Assembly: GCA_028283855.1 (NCBI GenBank)
Contig: JAPWJX010000003.1
Coordinates: forward strand, 992,001 to 1,056,000
Length of the DNA stretch: 64,000 nt
From: Verrucomicrobium sp.
GTDB lineage: Bacteria; Verrucomicrobiota; Verrucomicrobiia; Methylacidiphilales; GAS474
Direction: 5' to 3'
The number at the start of each line of letters is the position of its first letter. Within the stretch, counting starts at the first letter, position 1. The notes under the pieces were generated by a model that ran no database searches, was not told the origin of the DNA, and worked only from the letters and a program-made list of their open reading frames with translations. Made by a program: the position numbers and the translations under genes. Below are positions 1 to 8,382 of this stretch, piece after piece.

Positions 1-1
1 C

Positions 2-3000
2 TTCCGCGACCTGGAGAATTATCTTAACGCCCGCCCCTCCCTCTTCAGCGTCCCCGTGGCGAAGGGGAAGGCGGAAGCCACTCCGGAACGGGTGGCCGCG
101 CACCAGCAGGTCGTCGCCGCGCTGGGACGGATTTCCGCCGCCCTGCCCGCCGACGCTCCGGAGGAGGCGCGGGAGGAATTTCAGGACCAGGCGCTGGCCT
201 TTTTCTCCGAAAACCTGCGCGGGCAGGGGCGCACCGCCTTTGACCTGCGCGGCGATCACGGCCCGGAATACCGGGCCGCCCAGCAGCCGTACATCGACTT
301 CGTCATGTCGCCGGAGAGCCCCTTCGACACGGAGCACCGCCTCCAGTTCCTCCGCTTCCTGCGTTACAACGCCGCCCGCCCGGGGGAGGGGGCCAAGTTC
401 CTTTCCCTCCTGGGGAGGGAGCTGCCCCCGCGCTTCGCGGAGGCCCTGGCGGAAGGGCTGCCGGACGCGGCCCGTCCCCTGCTGCCCGGCAAGGGTCCCG
501 CCGCGCCGGAAAGCCCGGTGGAAGACCTCCTGGCCGTGCTGGAATCGACCGCGACCACGGCGGCCATCGCGGAGGAAGCCCTGCACGCCGAGCTGACCGA
601 TCCGGCCACCGCGCCCGCCTCCCCCTACGCGCCGCAGGTGGACGGCGTCCTTAAAGCCTTCGGCCGCCTTTCCATGCAGAACCCGACGGGCCGCTCCGTG
701 GCCAGCCCGCGCCTGCTCCAGGACCTGGACCAGCGTTTCCGCGCGTTCGAGGCGCGCCGCCAGGGATCGCCGGAAGGGCGGCTCGCGGAGGTCGGCCCGG
801 AGCGTTTCCTGGCCCAGGTGCGGCGGCTGGACGGCGTGGGCCTATTGGCCGACAAGCCCCACCTCCAGGAAAAGATGGGGACGGCGGCGCTGGAGACGAT
901 CGCGGCGCAGCCGAGCTTCGCCGCGCGGCACGGGCTCTACCTTTCCATGCTGCAGGGCAACTCCGTGGCCGATCCCCGCCTGTCCGGGGGGCTCATCAAG
1001 GGCTGGGCGGAAAACCTGCGCGGCCACCTGGGCCTGGACACTCATCCCCGTTTCGTCGACCGCATCCGCCCCTTCCTATTCCAGGTGCGGCATGAGGGGA
1101 ACCGGAAGGAGCTTTTCGAGGAGCTGGCCGTCGCCGTCGAGGCGCAGGAGGCCACCTGCAAGATCATCCGCGACCACCTGGAATTCAGCCGCGGGGAAGT
1201 CTACCCGCTGGGGCTGGCCATCAACGGCGTCGACGAGCTCGTCGGCCTGTGCGACCGCAACCCGCGTGTCCGCTCCGCCACGCTCGACTTCTTCACCAAC
1301 CGCTACAGCGGCGCGGCCACCCACCGTTACGCGGGCGTCCTCCTGCAGGAAGGGGGCCTCGATCCGCTGGCGAAGATGGCGGGGCACGTGGGCCTGGGCG
1401 GCGGAAAATTGACGGCCAAGGACGTCATGGGCGTCGCCCACCTGCCCCTGGCCTCCCTGCACAAGCGCTTCTGGGCCCTGCCCATCAGCGCGCGGGCGGT
1501 GCTTCTGAGCAATATCATCGTCGGCCCGCCGACGAAGGTCGACCACGCCAAGAGCGAGGCCGCCTTCAACCGGGCGACGGAGCAGATCCTTTCCCAGGTC
1601 TTCCCCGGCGGGAGCCCGGAGGCGCTGGCCTCCCGGGACCTCCTGCGGGCCTTCCACAGGGCCTGCCGCTCCGACACGGAGCGCGGCGTGGTCCTGGGCG
1701 CGCTCATGGCGGGCGAGCAGCGTAGCCACGGCGTCTCCCGCCGCAGCGCGGGCGAGGTGCTGGCCGGCGTCCTGCAGGACATGGGCCCCGCCTATGTGAA
1801 GCTGGGCCAGGCCATCGAGAGCCACCCGCTCACCCCCGCGTCCATCAAGGGCGCCCTCGTCGGCCTGAAGGCCAATGTCGACCGCCCGCCCCGCTGGGAG
1901 ATCTGGGAGCAGATCAACCGGGCGGCGGGGGGCCTCAAGGGGCGGATCGTCCACCTGGGGAAGGCCCTGGGCGCGGCCTCCGTCAACGTGGCCATGGAGG
2001 CGACTTTCGACAACCAGGGCGGCGCCGTAGATCCCCAGGCCGGGGATTCCTTCTCCGGCGTGCTGCTCCTGCAACGGCCCCGGGCGCTGGCCCGGGCGGC
2101 CGTCGGCTTCGTCCAGATGGGCCGCACGGTGGAGAAGGTGGAGCACCCCATCCTCCGCGCCCACCAGGGGGAGCTGCGGGAGATGGTCGGCGAGGCGCAG
2201 GGCCTCATCCGCGAGGAGCTGGGCAACGCGGCGGAGAAGAAGGAGCAGGCGGCCAACTTCCGCTCCCTCTACGCCGCGCGGCAGGTCGCCGCGCAGGGCG
2301 TCACCTTCACCTTCGACGCGGTGCGCATCCCCGCCGTGGGGGACGAGTTCATGGTCCAGGAGAAGGCGGAAGGGATCCACTTCAAGGACCTCCCCTCCGG
2401 CCCCTACAAGGAGGCGCTGGCCGAGGCCTATTACAAGTTCGAGATGGAGAATATCCTGGCCGGAAAGGCCTTTGACTACGACCGCCACGGCAAGCAGTGC
2501 AAGGTCGACGTGGCGACGGACCGGGTGAAGCTCTTCGACATCGGCGGCATGGCGCGGAAGGATCCCGCGCCGGAGCAGCTGGAGCAGCTGGGCCGGTTCT
2601 TCGGCCGCCTGGCGCGCGCCAACGTGAAGGCCGTCTTCACCGGCCAGGCGGAGGATCTCTCCCTTCAGATCCTCAACGAGAGCATCGCCAAGGAAAAGAA
2701 GGCGGGGAACTCCCCCGACCTTCTCACCCGCCTGCGGAAGGCGTCCCTGAACATCGGCGACTTTTACAACGAGATCCCGGAGGCGCGGCGCAACGCGATC
2801 GGCCTGGAGCTGCTGGCGGGGAAAACCGTCCACCCCGTCGTGGCGGAAAAGATCGACCAGGGGTTTTTCCATGGCCGCCTGGTGCTGCAAAAGCTCGCCG
2901 CCCTGCGGGGTTGGTGGGAGCGTTCGGTGGAAAATCCGGCCGACCGCGCCCCCATTCCCCGCCCCGTCCTGCCGGGAGCCAAGGCGGAACTGCGGCGCGC

Positions 3001-3118
3001 CCCCTTCCTGCGTTCCGCGACGCCGGAGGCCGCGCCGGAGCAGCCCCCCGTCCGCCAGCGGCCCAAGCCGCCCGGAGAGGCCGGTCCCGCCGGGCTTTTT
3101 CAGCTTTCCTTGTCCTAG
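2..3118 (+). CDS. UbiB/ABC1 (AarF)-like degenerate kinase protein, 5' partial
   Basis: The reading frame is open to the left edge of the window, so the gene probably starts upstream; the first in-window start is a GTG at 56 (1020 codons from there). Only the C-terminal third resembles a family. Residues about 580-600 carry YVKLGQAIESHP, matching the KxGQ motif of UbiB/ABC1 atypical kinases, and LFDIGG near residue 828 replaces the LLDFG metal-binding motif. The expected VAVKVQRP element reads VLLLQRP, so the invariant lysine is lost, and the HPGN motif is degenerate (DRHGKQ). The first ~550 residues are helical-looking and unassigned. Known UbiB proteins support quinone or lipid biology. Here I infer a pseudokinase of unknown role, cytosolic, with no signal peptide visible. 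Confidence 0.55.
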   Translation, partial: FRDLENYLNARPSLFSVPVAKGKAEATPERVAAHQQVVAALGRISAALPADAPEEAREEFQDQALAFFSENLRGQGRTAFDLRGDHGPEYRAAQQPYIDFVMSPESPFDTEHRLQFLRFLRYNAARPGEGAKFLSLLGRELPPRFAEALAEGLPDAARPLLPGKGPAAPESPVEDLLAVLESTATTAAIAEEALHAELTDPATAPASPYAPQVDGVLKAFGRLSMQNPTGRSVASPRLLQDLDQRFRAFEARRQGSPEGRLAEVGPERFLAQVRRLDGVGLLADKPHLQEKMGTAALETIAAQPSFAARHGLYLSMLQGNSVADPRLSGGLIKGWAENLRGHLGLDTHPRFVDRIRPFLFQVRHEGNRKELFEELAVAVEAQEATCKIIRDHLEFSRGEVYPLGLAINGVDELVGLCDRNPRVRSATLDFFTNRYSGAATHRYAGVLLQEGGLDPLAKMAGHVGLGGGKLTAKDVMGVAHLPLASLHKRFWALPISARAVLLSNIIVGPPTKVDHAKSEAAFNRATEQILSQVFPGGSPEALASRDLLRAFHRACRSDTERGVVLGALMAGEQRSHGVSRRSAGEVLAGVLQDMGPAYVKLGQAIESHPLTPASIKGALVGLKANVDRPPRWEIWEQINRAAGGLKGRIVHLGKALGAASVNVAMEATFDNQGGAVDPQAGDSFSGVLLLQRPRALARAAVGFVQMGRTVEKVEHPILRAHQGELREMVGEAQGLIREELGNAAEKKEQAANFRSLYAARQVAAQGVTFTFDAVRIPAVGDEFMVQEKAEGIHFKDLPSGPYKEALAEAYYKFEMENILAGKAFDYDRHGKQCKVDVATDRVKLFDIGGMARKDPAPEQLEQLGRFFGRLARANVKAVFTGQAEDLSLQILNESIAKEKKAGNSPDLLTRLRKASLNIGDFYNEIPEARRNAIGLELLAGKTVHPVVAEKIDQGFFHGRLVLQKLAALRGWWERSVENPADRAPIPRPVLPGAKAELRRAPFLRSATPEAAPEQPPVRQRPKPPGEAGPAGLFQLSLS

Positions 3119-3148
3119 CCGTGCGGGAAGAATCGGCGGCTTCCCCTC

Positions 3149-3982
3149 ATGGACTTGGCTGAAAAGGCATCCCAGGCTTGGCTCAAGCTGCGCTCGCTCC
3201 GATCGGAGCAGGCGGGGGCGCTCTTTAGCTATGCGGGAACGCTGGGCGTCTCCCTTACCCGGGACGCCGATTCCGTTGCCGCCACGGGCATCTGCCTGGT
3301 GGGGGAAACGATGTATCTGGTCCCGCGCGGAGCCGCCCGCGCGGCCTGGCAGAATTTGAAGGAAGGGAATGTGAAGGCCCTCCTGCACGGCCAAAAGCCG
3401 GAAGGTTTCCGGCCAAAGGAGGGCGATGAGAAGACCCTGGCGGAGAGCGCCCTGGGCTACTCCGTCTCCTATCTCTTCTTCATGGCCAGCAATTACGAGA
3501 TCTTCCGCTCCCAGGCCACGGCGGGGAGCAACCCCCTGCGCGCCACCGTCATGGCCACCACGGCGATGTGGACCCTGGCCCTCCTGCGCTATCCGGCGGA
3601 GAAGTTGGCGGAGAAACTCCAGGAGAGCCGCCCGAAGGCCGCCGAGCGCCTCCAGAACTACGCCGACAACGTGAAGTACTTCGTCAGCGGCGCCTCCTCC
3701 CTTTCCCGCCTGCCCGCCCTCTTCTTCTCCGTCCGGGATGGGAAGGAGATCATGGCAGCCTGCACCGCCCTGTGGGGCACCTCGGAGCTGCTCATCGGCC
3801 GGGTGCAGGACAAGGTGAAGGAAGGCGCCGTCGCCGTCCGGCAAAAGGTGGAGGGCTTCGCCCAAAACCCGCGGGAGACCGACGGCCTGCGGACCCTGAT
3901 CGTGAAGGAAGCCCTGCGCGACGTGCTCCATCTGCCCGCCCCCGCCGTGCCGGAAGGGGCCTCCTGCGCGCTGCGCCGGTAG
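3149..3982 (+). CDS. Orphan protein of unknown function (277 aa)
   Basis: I do not recognise this protein. It starts with ATG 30 bases after the UbiB-like gene and runs in the same direction, so co-transcription is likely. The sequence is mixed helical with moderately hydrophobic stretches around residues 105-115 (SVSYLFFMA) and 128-142 (TVMATTAMWTLALLR), possibly membrane-associated, followed by charged helices rich in Lys and Glu. There is no signal peptide, no cysteine-rich motif and no obvious catalytic signature. High G+C at third codon positions supports that it is a real gene. It ends 6 bases before a convergent tRNA-Leu. Confidence 0.6.
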   Translation: MDLAEKASQAWLKLRSLRSEQAGALFSYAGTLGVSLTRDADSVAATGICLVGETMYLVPRGAARAAWQNLKEGNVKALLHGQKPEGFRPKEGDEKTLAESALGYSVSYLFFMASNYEIFRSQATAGSNPLRATVMATTAMWTLALLRYPAEKLAEKLQESRPKAAERLQNYADNVKYFVSGASSLSRLPALFFSVRDGKEIMAACTALWGTSELLIGRVQDKVKEGAVAVRQKVEGFAQNPRETDGLRTLIVKEALRDVLHLPAPAVPEGASCALRR

Positions 3983-3988
3983 GGAGAA

Positions 3989-4073
3989 TGCCCACGGCCG
4001 GACTCGAACCGGCACGGAGTTTGAGCTCCTCGGGATTTTAAGTCCCGTGTGTCTGCCATTTCACCACGTGGGC
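3989..4073 (-). tRNA. tRNA-Leu (anticodon UAA)
   Basis: The minus-strand transcript starts GCCCACG and ends CGTGGGC plus an A discriminator, giving a 7-bp acceptor stem. The anticodon arm is CGGGA-CTTAAAA-TCCCG, anticodon UAA. The T arm contains GGTTCGAGTCC, and a long variable arm typical of class II leucine tRNAs is present. Total length is about 85 nt; the 3' CCA is not encoded. Confidence 0.95.
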
Positions 4074-4086
4074 GGGAAACGCCGCC

Positions 4087-4113
4087 ATATTACAGGAACT
4101 CCTTGAGGGACAA
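4087..4113 (-). promoter_or_regulatory. Probable promoter of the tRNA-Leu(UAA) gene
   Basis: On the minus strand TTGTCC (4108-4113) and TAATAT (4087-4092) are separated by 15 bases, which would start transcription about 7 bases before the mature tRNA. The -10 match is good; the spacing is short. The -35 overlaps an inverted repeat GGACAAG/CTTGTCC (4108-4130) that could instead be an operator of the divergent AraC-type gene. Confidence 0.4.
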
Positions 4114-4176
4114 GGCTTTTTCTCTTGTCCGGCATATTTTTGGAGTGCGGTTTTTCCGATTCGGGCCTACCTTCGA

Positions 4177-5148
4177 TTGTCCGTGAAAGCTGAACCAACA
4201 CCGCCGCCGCCCGCCGAGCATGAGGAGGGCTGGGAAGCCATCGACGGCGTGTGGAAGCCGGTCTACGGCAGCTTCCCCGGAAAGGGCTTCGGCATCGAGT
4301 GGCACGAGTTTTCCACCGCCAAGGAATTTGACTGGGACGCCACTTTTCACGAGGAGAGCCTGGAGGTGTGCCTTAACTTCTCCGGCGCGGCGACCTTCCG
4401 CAACGGCAAGGCCAAGGCCGACCTGGGGGCGGAGCAGATCGCCTTCTACACGACGACCCGCCGCCGCGTGGAGGCACGCCGGAAGGCGGACACCATGCAC
4501 CGTTTCTTCACCTTCGAGTTCTCCGCCCCGTTCCTGCGCGGGCAGCTGGGCGAGGCGCTGGAAGATGTCCGCCCGGCGCTGCGCCGTTTCCTGGAAAATC
4601 CCGCCCGTTCCCAGCCGTTCGTGGAGGTGATGCCGATGCCGCCGACCCTTCTGGCCGGGCGGATGCACCTTTTGGAGCCGCCGGTCTTTCCCGGCGCGCA
4701 GCCGGTCTGGTACCAGGGGAAGGCGGCGGAGCTGATCTCCCACCTGTTCTTCGAGCCGGCGGCGCAGGAGGAGCTGTTCTGCCACCGGCACGAGCGGGTC
4801 AACCGCGAGCGGTGCGACCGCGTCCTCTTCCTTTTGGAGCGGGACCTGGAGAATCCTCCCTCCCTCAAGATGCTGGCGGACGAGGTGGGGTGCAGCCCGT
4901 TTTACCTGAGCCGCATCTTTTCCCAGCACACCGGCAGCAGCATCCCGAAATACCTGCGCCTGAAGCGGGTGGAGAAGGCGGGGGAGCTGCTCCGCTCCGG
5001 GGAAATGAACGTGACGGAGGCGGCGATGGCCGTCGGCTATTCCAGCCTCAGCTCCTTTACCAAGGCCTTCCTGGAACACTTCGGCTGCTGCCCGGGGCTC
5101 TACCCGCAGGGGCAGAAGCTCTTCACGCGATACCGGCCGGGCTCCTGA
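4177..5148 (+). CDS. AraC/XylS-family transcriptional regulator
   Basis: This is a DNA-binding regulator. The last ~100 residues form the double helix-turn-helix of the AraC family: SLKMLADEVGCSPFYLSRIF for the first helix pair and MNVTEAAMAVGYSSLSSFTKAF for the second, followed by the FGCCPGLYPQG segment. The N-terminal ~200 residues look like a sensory beta-barrel but the ligand is unknown. The longest frame starts with TTG at 4177 and GTG at 4183 is an equally good start; no ATG is close. The gene diverges from the tRNA-Leu promoter and stands alone, with no obvious catabolic target beside it. Confidence 0.85.
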   Translation: MSVKAEPTPPPPAEHEEGWEAIDGVWKPVYGSFPGKGFGIEWHEFSTAKEFDWDATFHEESLEVCLNFSGAATFRNGKAKADLGAEQIAFYTTTRRRVEARRKADTMHRFFTFEFSAPFLRGQLGEALEDVRPALRRFLENPARSQPFVEVMPMPPTLLAGRMHLLEPPVFPGAQPVWYQGKAAELISHLFFEPAAQEELFCHRHERVNRERCDRVLFLLERDLENPPSLKMLADEVGCSPFYLSRIFSQHTGSSIPKYLRLKRVEKAGELLRSGEMNVTEAAMAVGYSSLSSFTKAFLEHFGCCPGLYPQGQKLFTRYRPGS

Positions 5149-5245
5149 CGGGCGTCGGGCCCGGAAGGGGCCGGGGCGCCTCTCTTTCTTTCCCGTCCGC
5201 TCGGATTGTTGTTTCCAAACCGGGCAGGCTTGATAAGGAAGCGGC

Positions 5246-5992
5246 ATGAAGTGGCGCACCGGCTTCATCAGCGACCTTCACCTGGGGACTCCCGGGTGTC
5301 AGGCGGGGGCCATCCTCGAATTCCTGCGCGACCACGACTTCGACACCCTCTTCCTGGTCGGCGACATCGTCGACATCTGGGCGCTCCGCCGCCGCCGCTT
5401 CTGGCCCCAGGAGCACAACGACGTCATCCAGAAACTCCTGCGCAAGGCGCGCAAAGGGACGCGCGTCGTCTATATCCCGGGAAACCACGACGAGTTCGTC
5501 GGCACGCTCATCGAGCGGGAGGAGTTCCACTTCGGCAACGTCGAATTCGCCGCGCAGGCCGTCCACGTCCTGGCGGACGGGCGGCGGCTCTTCGTCATGC
5601 ACGGGCACGAGCTGGACGGCGTGGTGCAGAACCTGGGCTGGCTGGCCCACGTGGGAGACTTCCTCTACGGCGTCCTCCTGCGGCTCAACGGGCCGCTCAA
5701 CTTCTTCCGCCGCCTCTTCGGGCGTCCTTATTGGTCCCTCTCCGCCTACATCAAGAATCAGGTGAAGGATGTGGTGAAGTTCCTGGGCGATTACGAGGCG
5801 GCCATCGCCAAATACGCCGCGCAACAGAAGGCCGACGCCGTCCTCTGCGGCCACATTCACCACGCGGGCATCCGCCAGATCGGCGCCGTCACCTACTGCA
5901 ATGACGGGGACTGGGTCGAGTCGTGCACGGCGATCCTGGAGGACCAGGAGGGGAGGCTGACCCTCTACCGGCATCCGCGCCCCGGCTCCTGA
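5246..5992 (+). CDS. LpxH-like UDP-2,3-diacylglucosamine diphosphatase family metallophosphoesterase
   Basis: This is a 248-aa calcineurin-like phosphoesterase. The metal-binding series is complete: DLHLG (residues ~10-14), GDIVDIW (~38-44), GNHD (~78-81), HGHELDG (~118-124) and GHIHHAG near residue 210. Length and motif order match the LpxH/LpxH2 group that cleaves UDP-2,3-diacylglucosamine during lipid A synthesis at the inner membrane. Relatives of this subgroup exist whose substrate is unproven, so the exact reaction is an inference. The start is ATG at 5246, 98 bases after the AraC gene. Confidence 0.8.
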   Translation: MKWRTGFISDLHLGTPGCQAGAILEFLRDHDFDTLFLVGDIVDIWALRRRRFWPQEHNDVIQKLLRKARKGTRVVYIPGNHDEFVGTLIEREEFHFGNVEFAAQAVHVLADGRRLFVMHGHELDGVVQNLGWLAHVGDFLYGVLLRLNGPLNFFRRLFGRPYWSLSAYIKNQVKDVVKFLGDYEAAIAKYAAQQKADAVLCGHIHHAGIRQIGAVTYCNDGDWVESCTAILEDQEGRLTLYRHPRPGS

Positions 5993-6027
5993 ACGCACCG
6001 GAATAAAGAAATAGCTTTTAATCCAAA

Positions 6028-6045
6028 ATGTAGCCGATAGTACAA
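6028..6045. promoter_or_regulatory. Operator-like motif, copy 1 (near mntR 3' end)
   Basis: The 18-mer ATGTAGCCGATAGTACAA shares its ends (ATGTAGC, GTACAA) and spacing with the copy at 6580-6597. It overlaps a hairpin GCCGAT/ATCGGC (6033-6051) that could end transcription between two convergent genes. A role as an MntR site is inferred only from position and similarity. Confidence 0.3.
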
Positions 6046-6084
6046 ATCGGCATGAACGGCGGGAATGGAGGCGAAGCGGGGCGG

Positions 6085-6531
6085 CTAGGCCCCTTTGCGT
6101 TTTTTGAGGAAGGCGCGGAAGGCGGCCAGCGTCTCCGCGCTCACGTGGTGCTCCAGCCCCTCCGCGTCGGCCTGTGCGGCTGCGGCGGGGACGCCCAGGG
6201 CCAGGAGGAAGCGGATGACGGTCTGGTGCCGCTCCCGGGACTCGGCGGCCATGGTCTGGCCCGCCTCCGTCAGGAAAATGGAGCGGTAGGGGCGGGTGGT
6301 GACCAGGCCCCGGCGCTGGAGGCGGGCCACCGTGCGGATCACGGTGACGTGGGAGACGCCCAAATGGCGGGCAATGTCGGTGGCGCGGGCTTCCCCCGTG
6401 CGCTCGATCAAGTCGGCGATCACCTCCACGTAATCCTGGGCCCGCTCCTGGGCGTGCTGATGGCGGGTCAGGCGCTGGTGCCGGGCCGCTTCCGGGGCGG
6501 GCGCGCCGGGCTTCTGGGCCTTCTTCGTCAT
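6085..6531 (-). CDS. mntR: MntR-type manganese-responsive regulator (DtxR family)
   Basis: This is a 148-aa metal-dependent repressor. A winged helix-turn-helix (ATDIARHLGVSHVTVIRTVA) is followed by the wing with YRSIFLTEAG and by the metal-binding dimerisation region containing RERH, DAEGLEHHVS and a C-terminal basic tail; this is the short MntR layout without an SH3 domain. I chose the ATG at 6531; a longer TTG start at 6597 would translate through the operator-like motif and is unlikely. MntR proteins repress manganese import genes or activate export when Mn is high. No transporter gene is next to it here. It is convergent with the LpxH-like gene. Confidence 0.8.
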   Translation of the reverse strand: MTKKAQKPGAPAPEAARHQRLTRHQHAQERAQDYVEVIADLIERTGEARATDIARHLGVSHVTVIRTVARLQRRGLVTTRPYRSIFLTEAGQTMAAESRERHQTVIRFLLALGVPAAAAQADAEGLEHHVSAETLAAFRAFLKKRKGA

Positions 6532-6579
6532 CGCGCCAGCTAAAGGGAAAATAAGGAATCTGACAATGTCTGGTTCAGA

Positions 6580-6597
6580 ATGTAGCTTTGGGTACAA
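6580..6597. promoter_or_regulatory. Operator-like motif, copy 2 (upstream of mntR)
   Basis: ATGTAGCTTTGGGTACAA lies about 50 bases upstream of the mntR start, where an autoregulatory site would be expected. It contains TGTA and TACA as an inverted pair 8 bases apart. The copy at 6028-6045 matches it at 13 of 18 positions, including both ends. Confidence 0.35.
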
Positions 6598-7042
6598 CCC
6601 GGTTCCGTTTCCGCCCCGCCTCCGCGGCGGCAGGCGGGAGGCCGTCCCGGCGGGATTGCGCTATGCCCGCGCCGCCGCGCGGCCCCTGCGCCCGGAGGTC
6701 CGGCGGGAGGAAGACCAGGAGGGAAAGGACGACGAGACGATCAACAAGTACGAGCTCGATTTCGACGGGCCGGCGATCTGAGCGGAAGGTTTTTCAAAGT
6801 TTTCCCTTGTTCTGTGGAAAAATCCGGATAAGTTGACCCTGGTTCGCGGGCAGATGCCCGCCGGTTTCCTCCTGGTTCCCAGCAGTTGCCGCCCCCTTGG
6901 TTGTCTTCACCAGTGAGAGATTCTTCAGGGCTTTTTAAGATCATTGGATTCCCCGAATAGCGGGAATTACCGGCGCGGCTCCGCCGCGCCCCCAGCCTGT
7001 CCGTGCCCGCATGCAGGGGCTGGAAAACAGAAAGTAACGCAT
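6598..7042 (+). other. 445-base region without a convincing gene; structured helicase leader
   Basis: No strong coding sequence is visible. A weak plus-strand frame from TTG 6656 to 6781 could encode 41 residues ending in KYELDFDGPAI, but I cannot support it as a gene. The second half is probably the 5' leader of the downstream DEAD-box helicase. It holds two perfect hairpins, GCGGGC/GCCCGC (6846-6861) and GGCGCGGC/GCCGCGCC (6972-6990, 3-base loop), the latter about 50 bases before the helicase start. Confidence 0.4.
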
Positions 7043-8359
7043 ATGACGACCGAAACTCCCGCGGCTCCCGCCGCGTCCCAGATCCAGACCAGCTTTGCCG
7101 ACCTCGCCTTGTGCGAGCCGATCCAGCGCGCCCTCCGGGAAAAAAACTACACCCATCCCTCGCCCATCCAGGCGCAGGCCATCCCCATCCTGCTGGAAGG
7201 GCATGACCTGGTCGGCTGCGCGCAGACCGGCACGGGGAAGACGGCGGCCTTCGCGCTGCCGATCCTTCACCGCCTGGCGGCCAGCCCGAAGCCCGCGGGC
7301 CGCAACCGGATGCGGGTTCTCATCCTGACCCCCACGCGCGAGCTGGCGGGCCAGATCGGCCAGAGCTTTGCCGCCTACGGCAAGCACCTGAACCTGACCC
7401 ACACCGTCCTCTTCGGCGGCGTCGGCTTCGGCAACCAGATCCGTGCCATGCAGCGCGGCGTCGACGTGGTCATCGCCACGCCGGGCCGCCTCCTGGACCT
7501 GGCGCAGCAGGGGCACGTCCGCTTCGACGGGATCGAGATCTTCGTCCTGGACGAGGCCGACCGCATGCTCGACATGGGCTTTGTCCATGACGTGAAGCGC
7601 ATCCAGGCCCAGATCCCGGCCAAGCGGCAGTCCCTCCTCTTCTCCGCCACCATGCCCCCGGCCATCCAGGAAATGGTGAACAAGATGCTCAACCACCCGC
7701 GCAAGGTGGAAGTGGCGCCCGTTTCCTCCACCGCGGAGCGCGTGGAGCAGCGGCTCTGCTTCGTCGACCGCGGGGACAAGCTCCCCCTTCTCCAGCACGT
7801 GCTGAAGGAGAACGCGGAGGGCCTGGTCCTGGTCTTCGTGCGGATGAAGCACGCGGCCAACCGCCTCGTCGAGCAGCTCGGCCATGGCGGCGTGATGGCG
7901 GAAGCCATCCACGGCAACAAGTCCCAGGGCGCCCGCGAGCGCGCGCTGGCCAACTTCCGCTCCGGCAAGACCCGCGTCCTGGTGGCGACGGACATCGCCG
8001 CCCGCGGCATCGACGTGAAGGGCGTGGCCCTCGTCGTCAACTTTGACCTGCCGGAGGAGCCGGAATCCTACGTCCACCGCATTGGCCGCACGGCGCGCGC
8101 CGGGGCGGAGGGCCTGGCCATCTCCTTCTGCGACCGCGCCGAGCGCGGCCTGCTGCGCGACATCGAGCGGGTCATCCGCCGCACCGTCCGCGTGGTGAAG
8201 GACCACCCCTACGCCAAGGAGGAGCGCGATCTGGCCCCGGCCGAGCCGATCCAGCGCGGCGGCGGCGGGCGCGGCATGCGCCCCCGCGGCTTCGGCGGCG
8301 GGCGTCCCGGCGGCCAAGGCCGCTCCCGCTTCGGCGGCGGGCGTTCCGGACGCAACTAA
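7043..8359 (+). CDS. rhlE: DEAD-box RNA helicase (RhlE-like)
   Basis: This is a 438-aa ATP-dependent RNA helicase, probably cytosolic and active in ribosome assembly or cold adaptation. All motifs are present: Q motif (PSPIQAQAIP), AQTGTGKT at residues 60-67, PTRELAGQ, VLDEADRMLDMGF, SAT, and HRIGRTARAG in the second RecA domain. The C-terminal ~40 residues are Gly/Arg-rich (RGGGGRGMRPRGFGGG), typical of RhlE-type RNA-binding tails. I chose ATG 7043 because the homologous region begins there; the frame is open to 6944 but the extension is Pro/Cys-rich and unlike the family. Confidence 0.92.
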   Translation: MTTETPAAPAASQIQTSFADLALCEPIQRALREKNYTHPSPIQAQAIPILLEGHDLVGCAQTGTGKTAAFALPILHRLAASPKPAGRNRMRVLILTPTRELAGQIGQSFAAYGKHLNLTHTVLFGGVGFGNQIRAMQRGVDVVIATPGRLLDLAQQGHVRFDGIEIFVLDEADRMLDMGFVHDVKRIQAQIPAKRQSLLFSATMPPAIQEMVNKMLNHPRKVEVAPVSSTAERVEQRLCFVDRGDKLPLLQHVLKENAEGLVLVFVRMKHAANRLVEQLGHGGVMAEAIHGNKSQGARERALANFRSGKTRVLVATDIAARGIDVKGVALVVNFDLPEEPESYVHRIGRTARAGAEGLAISFCDRAERGLLRDIERVIRRTVRVVKDHPYAKEERDLAPAEPIQRGGGGRGMRPRGFGGGRPGGQGRSRFGGGRSGRN

Positions 8360-8382
8360 ACGCCAGCGCGACTCTTCCGGCC

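Noticed and set aside
1076-4015. 979-codon open frame opposite the UbiB-like gene
   Set aside because: It is antisense to two better genes, runs across the tRNA-Leu, and is dominated by Gly, Arg, Leu and Val as expected of a G+C-rich shadow frame.
6656-6781. Possible 41-codon plus-strand gene between mntR and the helicase
   Set aside because: Starts with TTG, has no ribosome site and no supporting overlap or conservation; only its acidic end looks protein-like.
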